Below, in pieces: positions 11,441 through 21,399 of a stretch of 64,000 nt of DNA (the first letter of the stretch is position 1; the number at the start of each line of letters is the position of its first letter). Both the position numbers and the translations under genes were made by a program. The stretch is taken from contig JAMYGW020000001.1 in the NCBI GenBank assembly GCA_025617375.2, forward strand, positions 3,410,001-3,474,000, given 5' to 3'. The DNA is from Acarospora socialis. Lineage: Eukaryota; Ascomycota; Lecanoromycetes; Acarosporales; Acarosporaceae. The notes under the pieces were generated by a model. It worked only from the letters and a program-made list of their open reading frames with translations, was not told the origin of the DNA and did no database searches.

Positions 11441-13223
11441 CATTGTAGTTCAGTTTAGTTTTACATCTTCATTATTCTCATCATTATCATTATCATCATA
11501 ATCTTTCTTCTTCTTCTTCTTATCATTCTGTACATTTTTTTTTCATTTTTAAGATTTTTATCTTTTTATCAGCATCATCTGCAGCAGACAGAATCTGCTT
11601 TGTTGATGATTGAATTTTAAATTCTGTCTTAATCTACAGATATATTAAATTAGCAAGAATTTTATAGATGATTGTAAAAGTATTATAATTAAGCAATATA
11701 AACATATCTGATCATTGTGTACATCAATCTTTTAACTCTTTGACTTCAAAGATGTAATCTGTGAAAAGCATTATTTAATGAAAGTTCTGATACTAAAACA
11801 ATACAGAATTAATATATCTTGTTTTTTTCTAAAACTGTTTTCTTGATGTTTGCTAATGCAACTTCACTGAGCTTGAGAAAGATGCATTCATCATTGATAT
11901 TTTCATTCAGCACAATTCACTCAGAAACAACTACTGTAGTTATTTTTTCATTTTCATTTAACACTACTTTCATTTCTGCATTTTCATCTACAGATGCATT
12001 GAAAATTACTGATAGCTGATATTTAAAAACAAAACAGCATCAGTTGCTGTCTTGAGAAGCATTATAAATGAGTGTTAAAATTAAAATACATACTGATAAG
12101 TTTCATTATCTGTTATATGTTCTGAATCAAGTACAATATTATTAAAAACTTGCATAACAAGATTTGAGTTCTCATCTTCTGCAACAATAAGCTCTTTGTA
12201 GTTGCAAAACTGAATGATTCACTCTTGATGCTTAATTACTGTACATAAAGATTTTATTCAGCAGTCTTGAATATTTTGATGAGTTTTTGCAATTTAATCA
12301 CATCAGCACAGTTTAAAATTCAAACAGATAAGATATATTTCTTCATTAAAGACTGCAGAAGAACTCTTTGCTTCAAGAAGTTTATGTAGAATTTGAATTT
12401 CTTTAGCTTATATAATGAAATTATTGTGTTTAACAATGTTGTTTTTCTTCTTTTGCTAAGCTATTGCATTTTGATTCATGAGAAAGATTGTTACATATTA
12501 AGTTAGAAACTGTGTAAAACTAAAACAGTAAATTAATACTCATCATGTTCACTCTCTGCATATCTTTGAGTCACAATCTTCTCTTTAATCTTAACTACAT
12601 ACTTTGTCTTTTGAACAGCATTTTTGAGCTTTTTATAGTTTGAATCATGCTTGAAATTCTGATTCATTCTATTCAGTGCTTTGTCATCTTTGTTGTGAGT
12701 TTCTTCAATTTAATCATCTTTGAAGACATTAACTACTGAAGATTGTGATAATATGACTTTCTGAGTTGTACTAAACAGTGAAAAATTTAATTCAAAAAGA
12801 GATGAAGAGCTTCTTAATTCATAAATATGATCTAGTCTCTGATTTAGTACATTCTTTATGTGTTATAATTAAGTGTTATAATCATAGAAGTTACTTACAA
12901 AATTTTACAGTAGAAGGACTGCTGAGTATATTTGAAGTATTTTTGAGAAGTGTAACATTGAATGTTGATTTGAAATAATTAATAGATGTTTTTATTTTTT
13001 CTCATCAATCAACAAAGTTTTCTTTCTTTAGACATGCAGCAATGTCTGAGATAAGTATATTGATTTTGTTGATCTGTTTCTTTTTTTTCTTCTTATTAAG
13101 TTGAGATGATATGAATATATCAGTTTCATCAATCTGTTTCTTTTTCTTCTTCTTATCAGATTGAGATGATGAGTTTAGTGTATTGATAGAGTGAGTTCTT
13201 TTATGAATAAATGCATTCAACAT
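11441..13223 (-). pseudogene. hAT cargo gene remnant on the minus strand, function unknown
   Basis: The minus-strand frame from ATG 13223 is open for 72 codons and contains the block KKKKKKQI twice, 20 residues apart, each followed by a similar Ile/Asp/Ser stretch: a small internal duplication that resembles nuclear localisation signals. Further along the same strand, about 12,750-12,540 and 12,470-12,040 have charged, helix-prone, stop-interrupted frames. They may be later exons of one gene transcribed toward the transposase, or separate decayed ORFs. No family is recognised. Confidence 0.3.
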
Positions 13224-13840
13224 TGTGTTAAATAAATTTGATACTTACAATTTTGCTACATTTACAGAAATAATCTTAATATTCTTTTTGCACTGTTCTG
13301 ATGATGTACTTTTAGAATGAAAGTCAGCATTTTATCTTTTTATAATTAACTTCACTTACATGACAACTGATTAAGTTCTTTAAAATATATTTAAGCAACA
13401 TCTGATAACTTTCTTCAATCTCTTGATCTGATAACATTATATTGTTGTGTTATAAAAGAAACACAAGTACATTGATGACTGTATGATAGTTTGAAAAAAG
13501 AATTTATAAAAAACTAAAGATTCAGAAAGAAAAGGTCAGAGATTTTGTGAAAGTAAAAAAGTAAACTTGACTAAGTACTCATAGTACAATTTGTTTACAT
13601 GAATATTGTTGTTTGTTGTAAGTGAATCTGTAGATAACTTAAAACAAACTACACAATTATTCAGAAATTTTATCTCATAATCATTCTATCTCAGACAACT
13701 ACAAATATATTTGATTCTAAGACACATTACATACTGTTTGTAAAGTGTAGTAGAAGAAATCACATTAGTATCAATTTTATTTTCTAATATAGACATTATA
13801 AGAGTAGAGAAACTGACATTTAAGTTATGTATTTAGCATC

Positions 13841-13981
13841 ATGACATCAAAACAAAAACTAAAATCAAGAAAGAAAGTCAAACTGACAACAGAGATAACT
13901 GAAGAAATTAAGAAGAAATCTTTGATGAGAACTGTCTTTGAAAAAAAGATGAAGATATATGATGCAGAAATAACATCATAA
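13841..13981 (+). pseudogene. Short Lys-rich ORF near the hAT right end
   Basis: A 46-codon frame (start MTSKQKLKSR) that is strongly basic and helix-prone, ending in TAA, with similar composition continuing beyond it. Its style resembles the Lys-rich minus-strand ORF near the left end. It may be the start of a decayed hAT cargo gene. Confidence 0.25.
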
Positions 13982-14659
13982 CTAAAGAGTAAAGAAGCTG
14001 CAGTTAAACATAGCATTTTTTAAGAAGATGACTGAATTCTTAATAATTTTTTTTAATTCAAATCAATTGCTACAAGAAAAGAGTTTAGTGAGTTACATAG
14101 TTTCTACAATCATATTATATTATAATACTTAATTTTAACACTCTCTGACAAGATTTTGCTATGTAGCAGCAACAATGTTGATAAGAACTGCATTCTTTCA
14201 AGATTAATCAAGCAGCATTCTTTCTTCTGATTAGAGAAATAATCATTCAGTATAATTAAAACTTAAAATGACATCAATCAGCAATTACAAGTCTGCAGAA
14301 GACAAGTGAAGTATTTTTTTGTACTTATTTTGAAAGTATAAATTCTCATATATCAAAATCTCTCTTCTATGACTTATATGTTATATAGTTGTGAAGCTAC
14401 ATAAGAAAAAAAATCTGATTATGACAGCAGAGTTGCAAAAGACAAAGACAGTGTTTAATACTTTTCAGCTCTACTAAGAGAATGAACTTCTTACTAATTA
14501 ATGTACTTTAGTTCTGTATTAAATATGTGATGTAATGAACAGCTTATAATGCTCACATATAATGCTCACAAAGCATGCTGCAAACACATAGTCAAACAAA
14601 AAGTGCTTTGTGAAACTATCATCTAATAGTTTTGCATTAACAACATCTATCAATCAAAT

Positions 14660-14812
14660 TCTGCTTAATTATCATGTGTTAATTAATTTTAATCTAATCT
14701 GAGCTGTCAAGAAAAATTCAGCTCAACTCTGTCTGAAACTTAACTCTGTTCAGAATCAAGCTGAGTTGCAAAGTTGAGCTTAGTGAGTCAAACTGAGTTT
14801 CAAAATCTGAGC
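14660..14812. promoter_or_regulatory. hAT right subterminal repeats
   Basis: A cluster of GAGCTC/CTCAACT/TGAGTCA/CTGAGTT words mirrors the left subterminal cluster. Confidence 0.45.
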
Positions 14813-14837
14813 TTGATCTGACTCAGTGATCACTCTA
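14813..14837 (-). repeat. hAT right terminal inverted repeat
   Basis: Its reverse complement starts TAGAGTGATCACTGAGTCAG, matching the left TIR except for transitions. Confidence 0.88.
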
Positions 14838-14845
14838 AAAATACT
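14838..14845. repeat. hAT target-site duplication, right copy (AAAATACT)
   Basis: Identical to 3,547-3,554. Confidence 0.92.
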
Positions 14846-15076
14846 TGTTTATATTCATGTTTTACAGCATCTGTGTAAGTCAGACTTTAGTCTTTATATA
14901 TATTGATATAATTATGTATTTAGTCTCTGTAATTAAGATGACAATAGACTTCTGTTTTCAACTTATTTATAATATTGATTTGTTTTCAAGCATGTACATA
15001 TGTTTCAGAATTGACTTTCAATCTTGTTTGTTTGATGCATAGTTGAAATTAAAGTATTCAAGCATGACTTAACTTT
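14846..15076 (-). mobile_element. Ty1/copia fossil, RNase H start (right piece)
   Basis: The minus-strand reading shows the copia signature order: a GYSDADYA-like stretch, then a YVFML-like segment, then a TETKYI motif corresponding to the usual STEAEYM. It is continuous in sense with 3,125-3,546 across the hAT. The upstream copia domains are not found on the far side of element E, so most of this element is missing from the window. Old broken fossil. Confidence 0.65.
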
Positions 15077-15427
15077 TGTAACATTCTCACAGAAGATTTC
15101 TCTCATATAAAAACTAAGAATTTATGCTTATAAATATAAAAGCTGATCTGAAATAATTCTGATCTTTAATTCTTAAATTGTTATTTAAGTTGAATATGAT
15201 TTTTTTCATAAGAAAAATGATTGTGACTATATACTAAGTCTATTCATCAATCTTGTTGTTGAGCTCATTAAGTTGATTCATTTATGCAACTTATCAAGTT
15301 TGCTCATAAAACTCATCATTAAGCATATTGAAATATCATGTGACTTTTACTTAACAGACAATCTGTCAAATACTCTTCTCATATATACATCAGTTTATAT
15401 TTTATCTCTTTAAATATAACTGTAACA
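15077..15427 (-). repeat. 3' LTR of Ty3 element E (351 bp)
   Basis: In plus coordinates it reads TGTAACATTC...ACTGTAACA and is homologous over its full length to the LTRs of C, F and G in this window. Confidence 0.88.
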
Positions 15428-15463
15428 TCATTTTTCTTCTTTTAAACACTAGTTTTCTAAATC

Positions 15464-15471
15464 TATATAAG
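15464..15471 (+). promoter_or_regulatory. TATATAAG upstream of the opposite-strand ORF of E
   Basis: Lies 34 bp before the ATG at 15,505. The same box stands at a similar spacing in B, C, F and G. Confidence 0.45.
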
Positions 15472-15504
15472 TGAGAATATTCACATTGTTCATCATCAGC
15501 AATG

Positions 15505-16140
15505 ATGCTTTTTAAAAATTTTAATTGTCTAAGAATTGCAAAGAAAATTTAACTTGATGATGTATCTATTCTGTTTTCTTGTGATTATTGTGTCAGTTAC
15601 AGCATTAATTGTTTTGTAATGTGTCAGAAGTGCAATACTCACAATGAGAAGTTAAGTTCTCAGTAGTGTTCTATTGAGCTCAATGTCATATAGTAATTAG
15701 TATGTAATGAGAAGCTGTGACTATCAATGTTAAGTGTATAAGTGAAAGTCTGTTGTTTTTTTACTCTAGCTACTGTGTGAGCTTTATAGAGTTTAAGTGA
15801 CAGTCTTTAGCAAATAAACTAGAATTAAATCATAACAAAATGAAATCTTGATCAAAATGTGATAAGTGTACTTGCTGTGATCATTCATGTGTCAATGTAT
15901 TATGAAAGTCTCTTGATAGAACTTGTCTTTTGCTTCAAAAGAAAATAAGTAAAGCAAATAACAAATTAGCAGTCAAGCACACTGAGCTTATCATGCTGTC
16001 TTTAAAAGTTATACATCTTTAGAAAGTTCTAAATCAAATAAATTGTCATACTTCACAGAAAGTTGATTGTCTTGCTGTTGAGCTTAATAATGATAATGAT
16101 GAGACTGAGAATAAGAATTATTAAACAATGTTTCAACTTA
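15505..16140 (+). pseudogene. Opposite-strand ORF of element E (Cys clusters plus coiled coil), fossil
   Basis: Lies between the chromodomain end and the 3' LTR, on the strand opposite to gag-pol. It starts with an ATG context shared with B and F and shows two Cys-rich clusters, a helix-prone Leu/Lys stretch and an acidic end. A separate insertion of about 216 bp (15,622-15,837) interrupts it. Broken. Confidence 0.45.
15622..15837. mobile_element. Small insertion inside E, possibly a solo LTR of another family
   Basis: Absent from the equivalent place in B and F. It starts TGTCAGAAG and ends AATCATAACA (TG...CA ends), and is flanked by TAATG and AAATG, a near 5-bp duplication. A solo LTR or a short non-autonomous element are both possible. 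Confidence 0.4.
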
Positions 16141-16593
16141 TGAACTCAATATCTTCATTCTTTTGAGCTAATATTGATTTCTTTTCTCAAAATATTGAAG
16201 TGTTCTCACACAGTTCTTGAGATTCTCTTTGAATTTTCAGATATTTTCTGAGATATTGTATTTTCTTCATTTTATGAGATAGTAAACTTTTTCTTTAATC
16301 ATTTTCTTCTTTAAAATATTCTTGACTTCATATTCTTTGTTGAGTTTGACAGATGTTTTAATGACTTAAAATGATATGAATTGATTGCAGTGCTATAGCA
16401 TGAATGCATAAAATATTGAGTGTATTCTCATTTCTTTAAGTAAATCTAATTCATAACTTAATTCTTTGATGTTCTGTATAATCTTAAATGATTTTATGCT
16501 TTTATTTTTTAGTTTCTTGCTTCTTTTTCTAGTTCTTATCTTGTTCATTCTTAAGTATATTTTTTCTTCTTCTTTGAATAATTTTATCTCTGT

Positions 16594-16915
16594 GTTATGA
16601 TTATATTTAAAGAAATAAGATGCAGACTGACTTGTATGTGAAAAGAGTATTTGACAGATTATCTGTCAAGAAAAAGTCATGTAACATCTCAACATGCTCA
16701 ATAATGAGCTGACAAGCAAGCTTGATGAGCTCAATGTTGAGTTGACAAGTGAACTCAGTATATAGTTACAATTATTTTTCTTATGAAAAGAATCATATTC
16801 AACTTAAATAACAATCTAAGAATTAAAGATCAGAATTATTTCAGATCAACTTTTATATTCATAAGTATAAACTTTTAGTTCTTATATGAGAGAAATCTTC
16901 TGTGAAAACATTACA
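16594..16915 (+). repeat. 5' LTR of Ty3 element C (322 bp)
   Basis: Reads TGTTATGATTATATTT...GAAAACATTACA. It is preceded by CTCTG (16,589-16,593), the TSD that recurs at 47,008-47,012. Confidence 0.92.
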
Positions 16916-16939
16916 TCTTGAATACTCTTGCAATATAAA

Positions 16940-18780
16940 AAGTATGATGTCTGACACACATAAAAATGTCTCAATCTTGTTTTTGAAATAAATTTAAGTG
17001 AACTCATCTTTATCATTTACTTCAGATAGAATGACAGCACAATTAGTGATGATGTTGATTCAAGCTATATAATTATTTTTAAGTGCATCTAAAATACAGA
17101 TATTAAATATTTTTGATGAAGAATGAGAAAAGTTGTAAGTCTTTATGACTAAGTTCAATCTGTACATTGAGTTCAATCAATTGAAGTTCATGATTGATCA
17201 AGAAAAAACACTGTTTGCAATGATCTATTTTATGAATACAGTCTTCAATTGAATTAACTTCAGACTGCATGAGTTTTTAAAAAAAGATTATAAGAAATGC
17301 AATGTTAATACAGAGTTCATGTTCAACAACTACAATCAGTTCAAAGAGAAACTGAAGAAAGTCTTTGAAGTGATTAATGAAGAAAGAGCAGCAAAAAGAT
17401 AAATTTACATCTTGTAACAGAGTAAATCAGTAACAGTATATATTACAGAGTTTCAATGATTAGCAGCACTTATCAGATGAAATAATGAAGCACTTATTTA
17501 TCAGTACTATTGTGAATTAAGAAAGTTCATCAAAGACAAAATAGTCTGAGCAGAACAATCAGACAATTTTTAGAGAATGATTGATTTATTTATCAACATT
17601 AATAGTTGTCAGTGAAAACAACAAATGAAACAAAAAAAATATTGAATATTATTCATGATAAAAGATCAAGAAGAAAGCTTCTGACTGTGAATAAAGAGAT
17701 ATATCTTATTAATATGATATAGAAAAATGAACTCTATAAATCTCAATATAATCAAGAAATATCATTAAACATCATAAAAAACTAAATAAACAGAGTCTGA
17801 ATGCTGAACAGAGCAATTCAATAAGTTTTAAATAACAATATGAAATGAAATATAAATATATTATAACTGCAGAAAACTCAGACATCTTGTTTAAAAATGC
17901 AACAGATTTTAGATAAATAGAAGAGATATTGTAGCAATAATGACTGAAACAAAAGTAAAGAAATCAAATATAATGCACAATGTTCTAAATTAAACAATCT
18001 GTTATGATGATCTGTGCTGAGTGTACATAAATAACAAAGATAAAGTTGAATGATATTCACAGAAGTTAAAAAAGAAAGACAAAGATAAATGTAACAAATT
18101 GATTTACAAGAAAGAATTAGCTACTCTTATCAAGAAAAAAAATCTTGATGTTAAAATTGAAAAAGTCAATACTTAAGAAATTCAGATAGAAGAAAACTAC
18201 AATGATAACATTTAACAAACACTAAATTTAAATACAAATCAGAAAGAAGTCAATAAATGAAAAGTCAATATAAGATTGAAGACAACATATCAGCACTCAG
18301 AAATTCAACATAGAGCATTGAGAAAAGAAAAGTTTCAATTTAAAAAGCAAGAACTTGAACAAAAGATGCAAGTTAAAAAACAGAAAGCACAACACAAGAA
18401 TGTAGAAGAACAAAAGACATATAATCAGTTAAAGAAGCTAATAATAGCTGTTAAAAATGAATGTTTCAGCAGCAATAATGTGACATTGTTTAGATTTTTT
18501 GTGTGAAAAATAAAGAGTCACAAAATTAAGATATGCTTATTCAAAGAATATATTATGCAAAATGAAAAAAGATAAATTTTCAGTGAAGAATATATGTTAT
18601 TTGAATTTCTGCAAAAAGTAAAAGTCTTTGAGAGTCAGTTGCAGATAAAATACAATCAGTATGAATTCTGATTACATTTAAAAAGATATATTGAATAATA
18701 CAGTTTAAAATATATAAATCTTATGATCAGAAGAAAATTCAGATGATTTTAAGAACTTTAAAGATGAGTTAAACAATTAA
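16940..18780 (+). pseudogene. gag region of element C, fossil
   Basis: A capsid-like helical region is followed by a CCHC-knuckle area (about 17,860-17,900) and a long Lys/Glu/Gln-rich, coiled-coil-prone linker before the protease. The same order is seen in A, D and G. Broken. Confidence 0.6.
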
Positions 18781-19697
18781 GTGAGTCAAAAAATGAAAAG
18801 CTCTCTCAACAAAACTAAAGAACAAAAAACTAGTGATGTCTCAAAGAAACAACAGTGATCATTAAATATGAACTTAAATTAAAATCAATGAACATTAAAT
18901 CAATGCATTGATGCATTTTGAAGCAAATAATAACATTATGAATCAAAGAATCATTGAGATGTTGAAATTGATAATGCAGTAAGTGTACTGTTTATTTAAC
19001 ATATAAATGATCAACAGAGTTATAAAAAGAATAGAAGAAAAAGTTTGTATGAAAGTCTTGATTCTTGAAAATTCACAAAAGATAATGTTTAACATTATAG
19101 AGTCAATGAGATATGATGCAGTACTAAAGATGTTTTGATTATGTAAAAGAAATTTAAAGATTGACTGAATTATAAAAGAAAAATACACAGTCAAAAACAC
19201 ATACAAAATTCTCAAACAATCAGAAATGAGCTTATCAGAATATAAGTCATGAGATCATGAAATACTGCTATTGAATGAAAAGCAATTTAAGTGAATGTCA
19301 TTATATTCAATGAGTAAAAATCAACTCAAGAAAGTTAAAGCTTATCTTGACAAAAATCTTAAGAGAAAATTCATAAAATCATTAAGATCATCAGCAGAAT
19401 ATTTAATTCTGTTTGTATCAAAGAAAAATGACAAAAAATAACTATGTGTCAATTATAGACAACTCAACAAGATAATTCATTGAGATAATTATTCTTTACT
19501 ATTAATAAAAGAGTTGCAAGATCAGTTAGACAAGACAAAATGATTTATGAACTTAGATCTCAAGAAAATTTACTATTAAGTCAGAATGAAAGAAAACAAA
19601 AAATGAAAAATGACATTCTGAATACAATACAAACATTATGAATACATTATCATGTTGTTTAAACTGAAGAATGTTCTTATTATCTTTTAAAGATTAA

Positions 19698-19708
19698 TTA
19701 ATGATATA
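19698..19708. repeat. Target-site duplication of the plus-strand LINE copy, left
   Basis: TTAATGATATA, repeated as TCAATGATATA at 20,711-20,721 with one C/T difference. Confidence 0.7.
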
Positions 19709-20710
19709 GATCTTAACAAATCTACACATCAGTTATTTAATCAGCAATGACTTATGAAGCATATGTCTGACACACATCTGTCAAAAATCATTACATAAAG
19801 AGAATTATCAGTGCAATCAAGATCACTCAGTTCAAATATCTTTATATAATTGTTAATACTTATTGAACTACTTTAGTCAGCACTCTGAAAATTAACATTT
19901 ACATTTTTTCTTTTGATCTATATTTAAATGATAGAATGTAAGTTTATACTGTTCATATAAAGAGTACAGTCTTTGCAAAAATGAAAAACAAAATCTATAA
20001 TCTCATCAAAAAAAAATTAAACAGAAAGTCTGTTGATTCATAATGACTGTAATAATTATTTATTTCTCAATGAAACTGATGAAGAAAATCAGCTTGAAGA
20101 AGACTGTACAAAATATATAAACTTAAAAATAATATAATATTAATCAGAAAAAGAAGATCAGAAGATGAAATTAAATTATTAAATTATTTTTTAAAAGAGT
20201 TCTTTAACTTCATCAGAGACTGAGAAAAACTAAAAGTTCAAAACTAATTCAGTTTTGTACAGAATGTGTTGATTACAATTATTTTTTTTACAAAATTAAA
20301 ATTTCTGAAATTTTCTCTATCAATTACTTGTATAATAAGAGAGCAAAGACTTCACAATATGTACTGCTGACATGTAAAATTAAAAAGAACTCATAGCTGT
20401 TTATTATTCAGAAAGAAAGAAAAAGAAACTTTATATAACTTTTGTTTATTAAAGAGTTGATTTATGAGATTGTTAAATGAATTGTGTGTGACAGTCATTT
20501 AAGTTAGTTTTGATTTATAATCAATGTTCTTTATAATTAAAGTGAAATTATTTATCTTATGTCTTATTCACTCAACTTTTGCATTTAATCTACAATCAAA
20601 TGAGAAACATTATGAACTTAGATTTTCATTTTTGTAAAATTTTCTAAAATATGAACTGAAGAGAAGTTCTGCTTAGCATAGCTAGTTTAGTGTAATAATA
20701 ATAATAATAA
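19709..20710 (+). mobile_element. 5'-truncated LINE copy, Tad/I-like (1.0 kb), in the RT region of C
   Basis: The C-element RT frame stops matching at 19,708 and resumes at 20,711. The insert ends in (TAA)n. Its sequence matches the reverse complement of the last kilobase of the larger LINE at 21,134-26,027 (shared landmarks: the stretch with ATGTCTGACACACATCTGTC and the end region AGAAGTTCTGCTTA). It covers the end of the RT ORF and an RNase H-like region (about 20,330-20,420). It is 5'-truncated, as is usual for target-primed reverse transcription, and has several stops. Confidence 0.8.
20689..20710 (+). repeat. (TAA)n tail of the plus-strand LINE copy
   Basis: About seven TAA units directly before the right TSD. 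TAA-repeat tails are known from I-type and some Tad-type LINEs. Confidence 0.8.
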
Positions 20711-21119
20711 TCAATGATATATTGAGAGAATATCTCAATGATTTTGTGATTACATATCTTAATGATATTCTAATATACTCAGAGAATCTTGAAAAGTATC
20801 AAGAGTATATGCACAAAATATTGACAAGACTCAATGAAAAAGTTTTGTACATGAAAAAGTCAAAAAGCAGATTCAAGATCAAGAAAATTAAATTTTTAAA
20901 ACTATGTAATTCAATCTGAACAGATTGAGAAGAATTTAAGAAAGATAAAAGTAGTCAAAAACTAATCAACATTAAAATAAATTAAGAAAGTACAGATCTT
21001 TCTAAAATTAATGAATTATTATTGAAAGTTTGTATTTGAATATGCAAAGATTGTGAAATCACTAACATGCTTGACACACAAGAGTGAAGAATGATATTGA
21101 AAAAAAGATCAAGAAAATG

Positions 21120-21133
21120 CATTTTACACATTA
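21120..21133. repeat. Target-site duplication of the minus-strand LINE, left copy
   Basis: CATTTTACACATTA, repeated exactly at 26,028-26,041. Confidence 0.9.
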
Positions 21134-21163
21134 TTATTATTATTATTATTATTATTCTTACAC
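21134..21163 (-). repeat. (ATT)n, 3' tail of the minus-strand LINE
   Basis: A run of about nine ATT units, which is (AAT)n on the LINE sense strand. Confidence 0.85.
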
Positions 21164-21399
21164 TAAACTAACTATGTTAAGCAGAACTTCTCTTCAGTTT
21201 ATATCTTAGAAAATCTTATAAAAATGAAAATCTAAGCTTATAATATCTCTTGTACAAAAGTAGATTAGATGTAAAAGTTAAGTGAATAAGACATAAAATA
21301 AGTGATCTCACTTTTAATCATAAAGAACACTGATCATAAATCAAAACTTATTTAAATGACTGTTACACACAATTCATTTAACAATCTTATAAATCAGCT

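Larger units (their letters stand above)
3555..14837 (+). mobile_element. Large hAT-superfamily DNA transposon (11,283 bp), decayed
   Basis: It is bounded by terminal inverted repeats that match over about 25 bp with four mismatches, all transitions, starting TAGAGTGATCA, and by a perfect 8-bp TSD. Inside are a degenerate plus-strand hAT transposase (7,906 to about 10,130), an upstream plus-strand ORF with a CxxC motif, minus-strand ORFs at both sides, and two facing 13-bp minisatellite arrays. Most fungal hAT elements are 2-5 kb, so 11.3 kb is unusual. I found no second element inside that would explain the size, although the arrays account for about 1.3 kb. The element sits in the RNase H domain of an older copia fossil. 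Confidence 0.9.
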
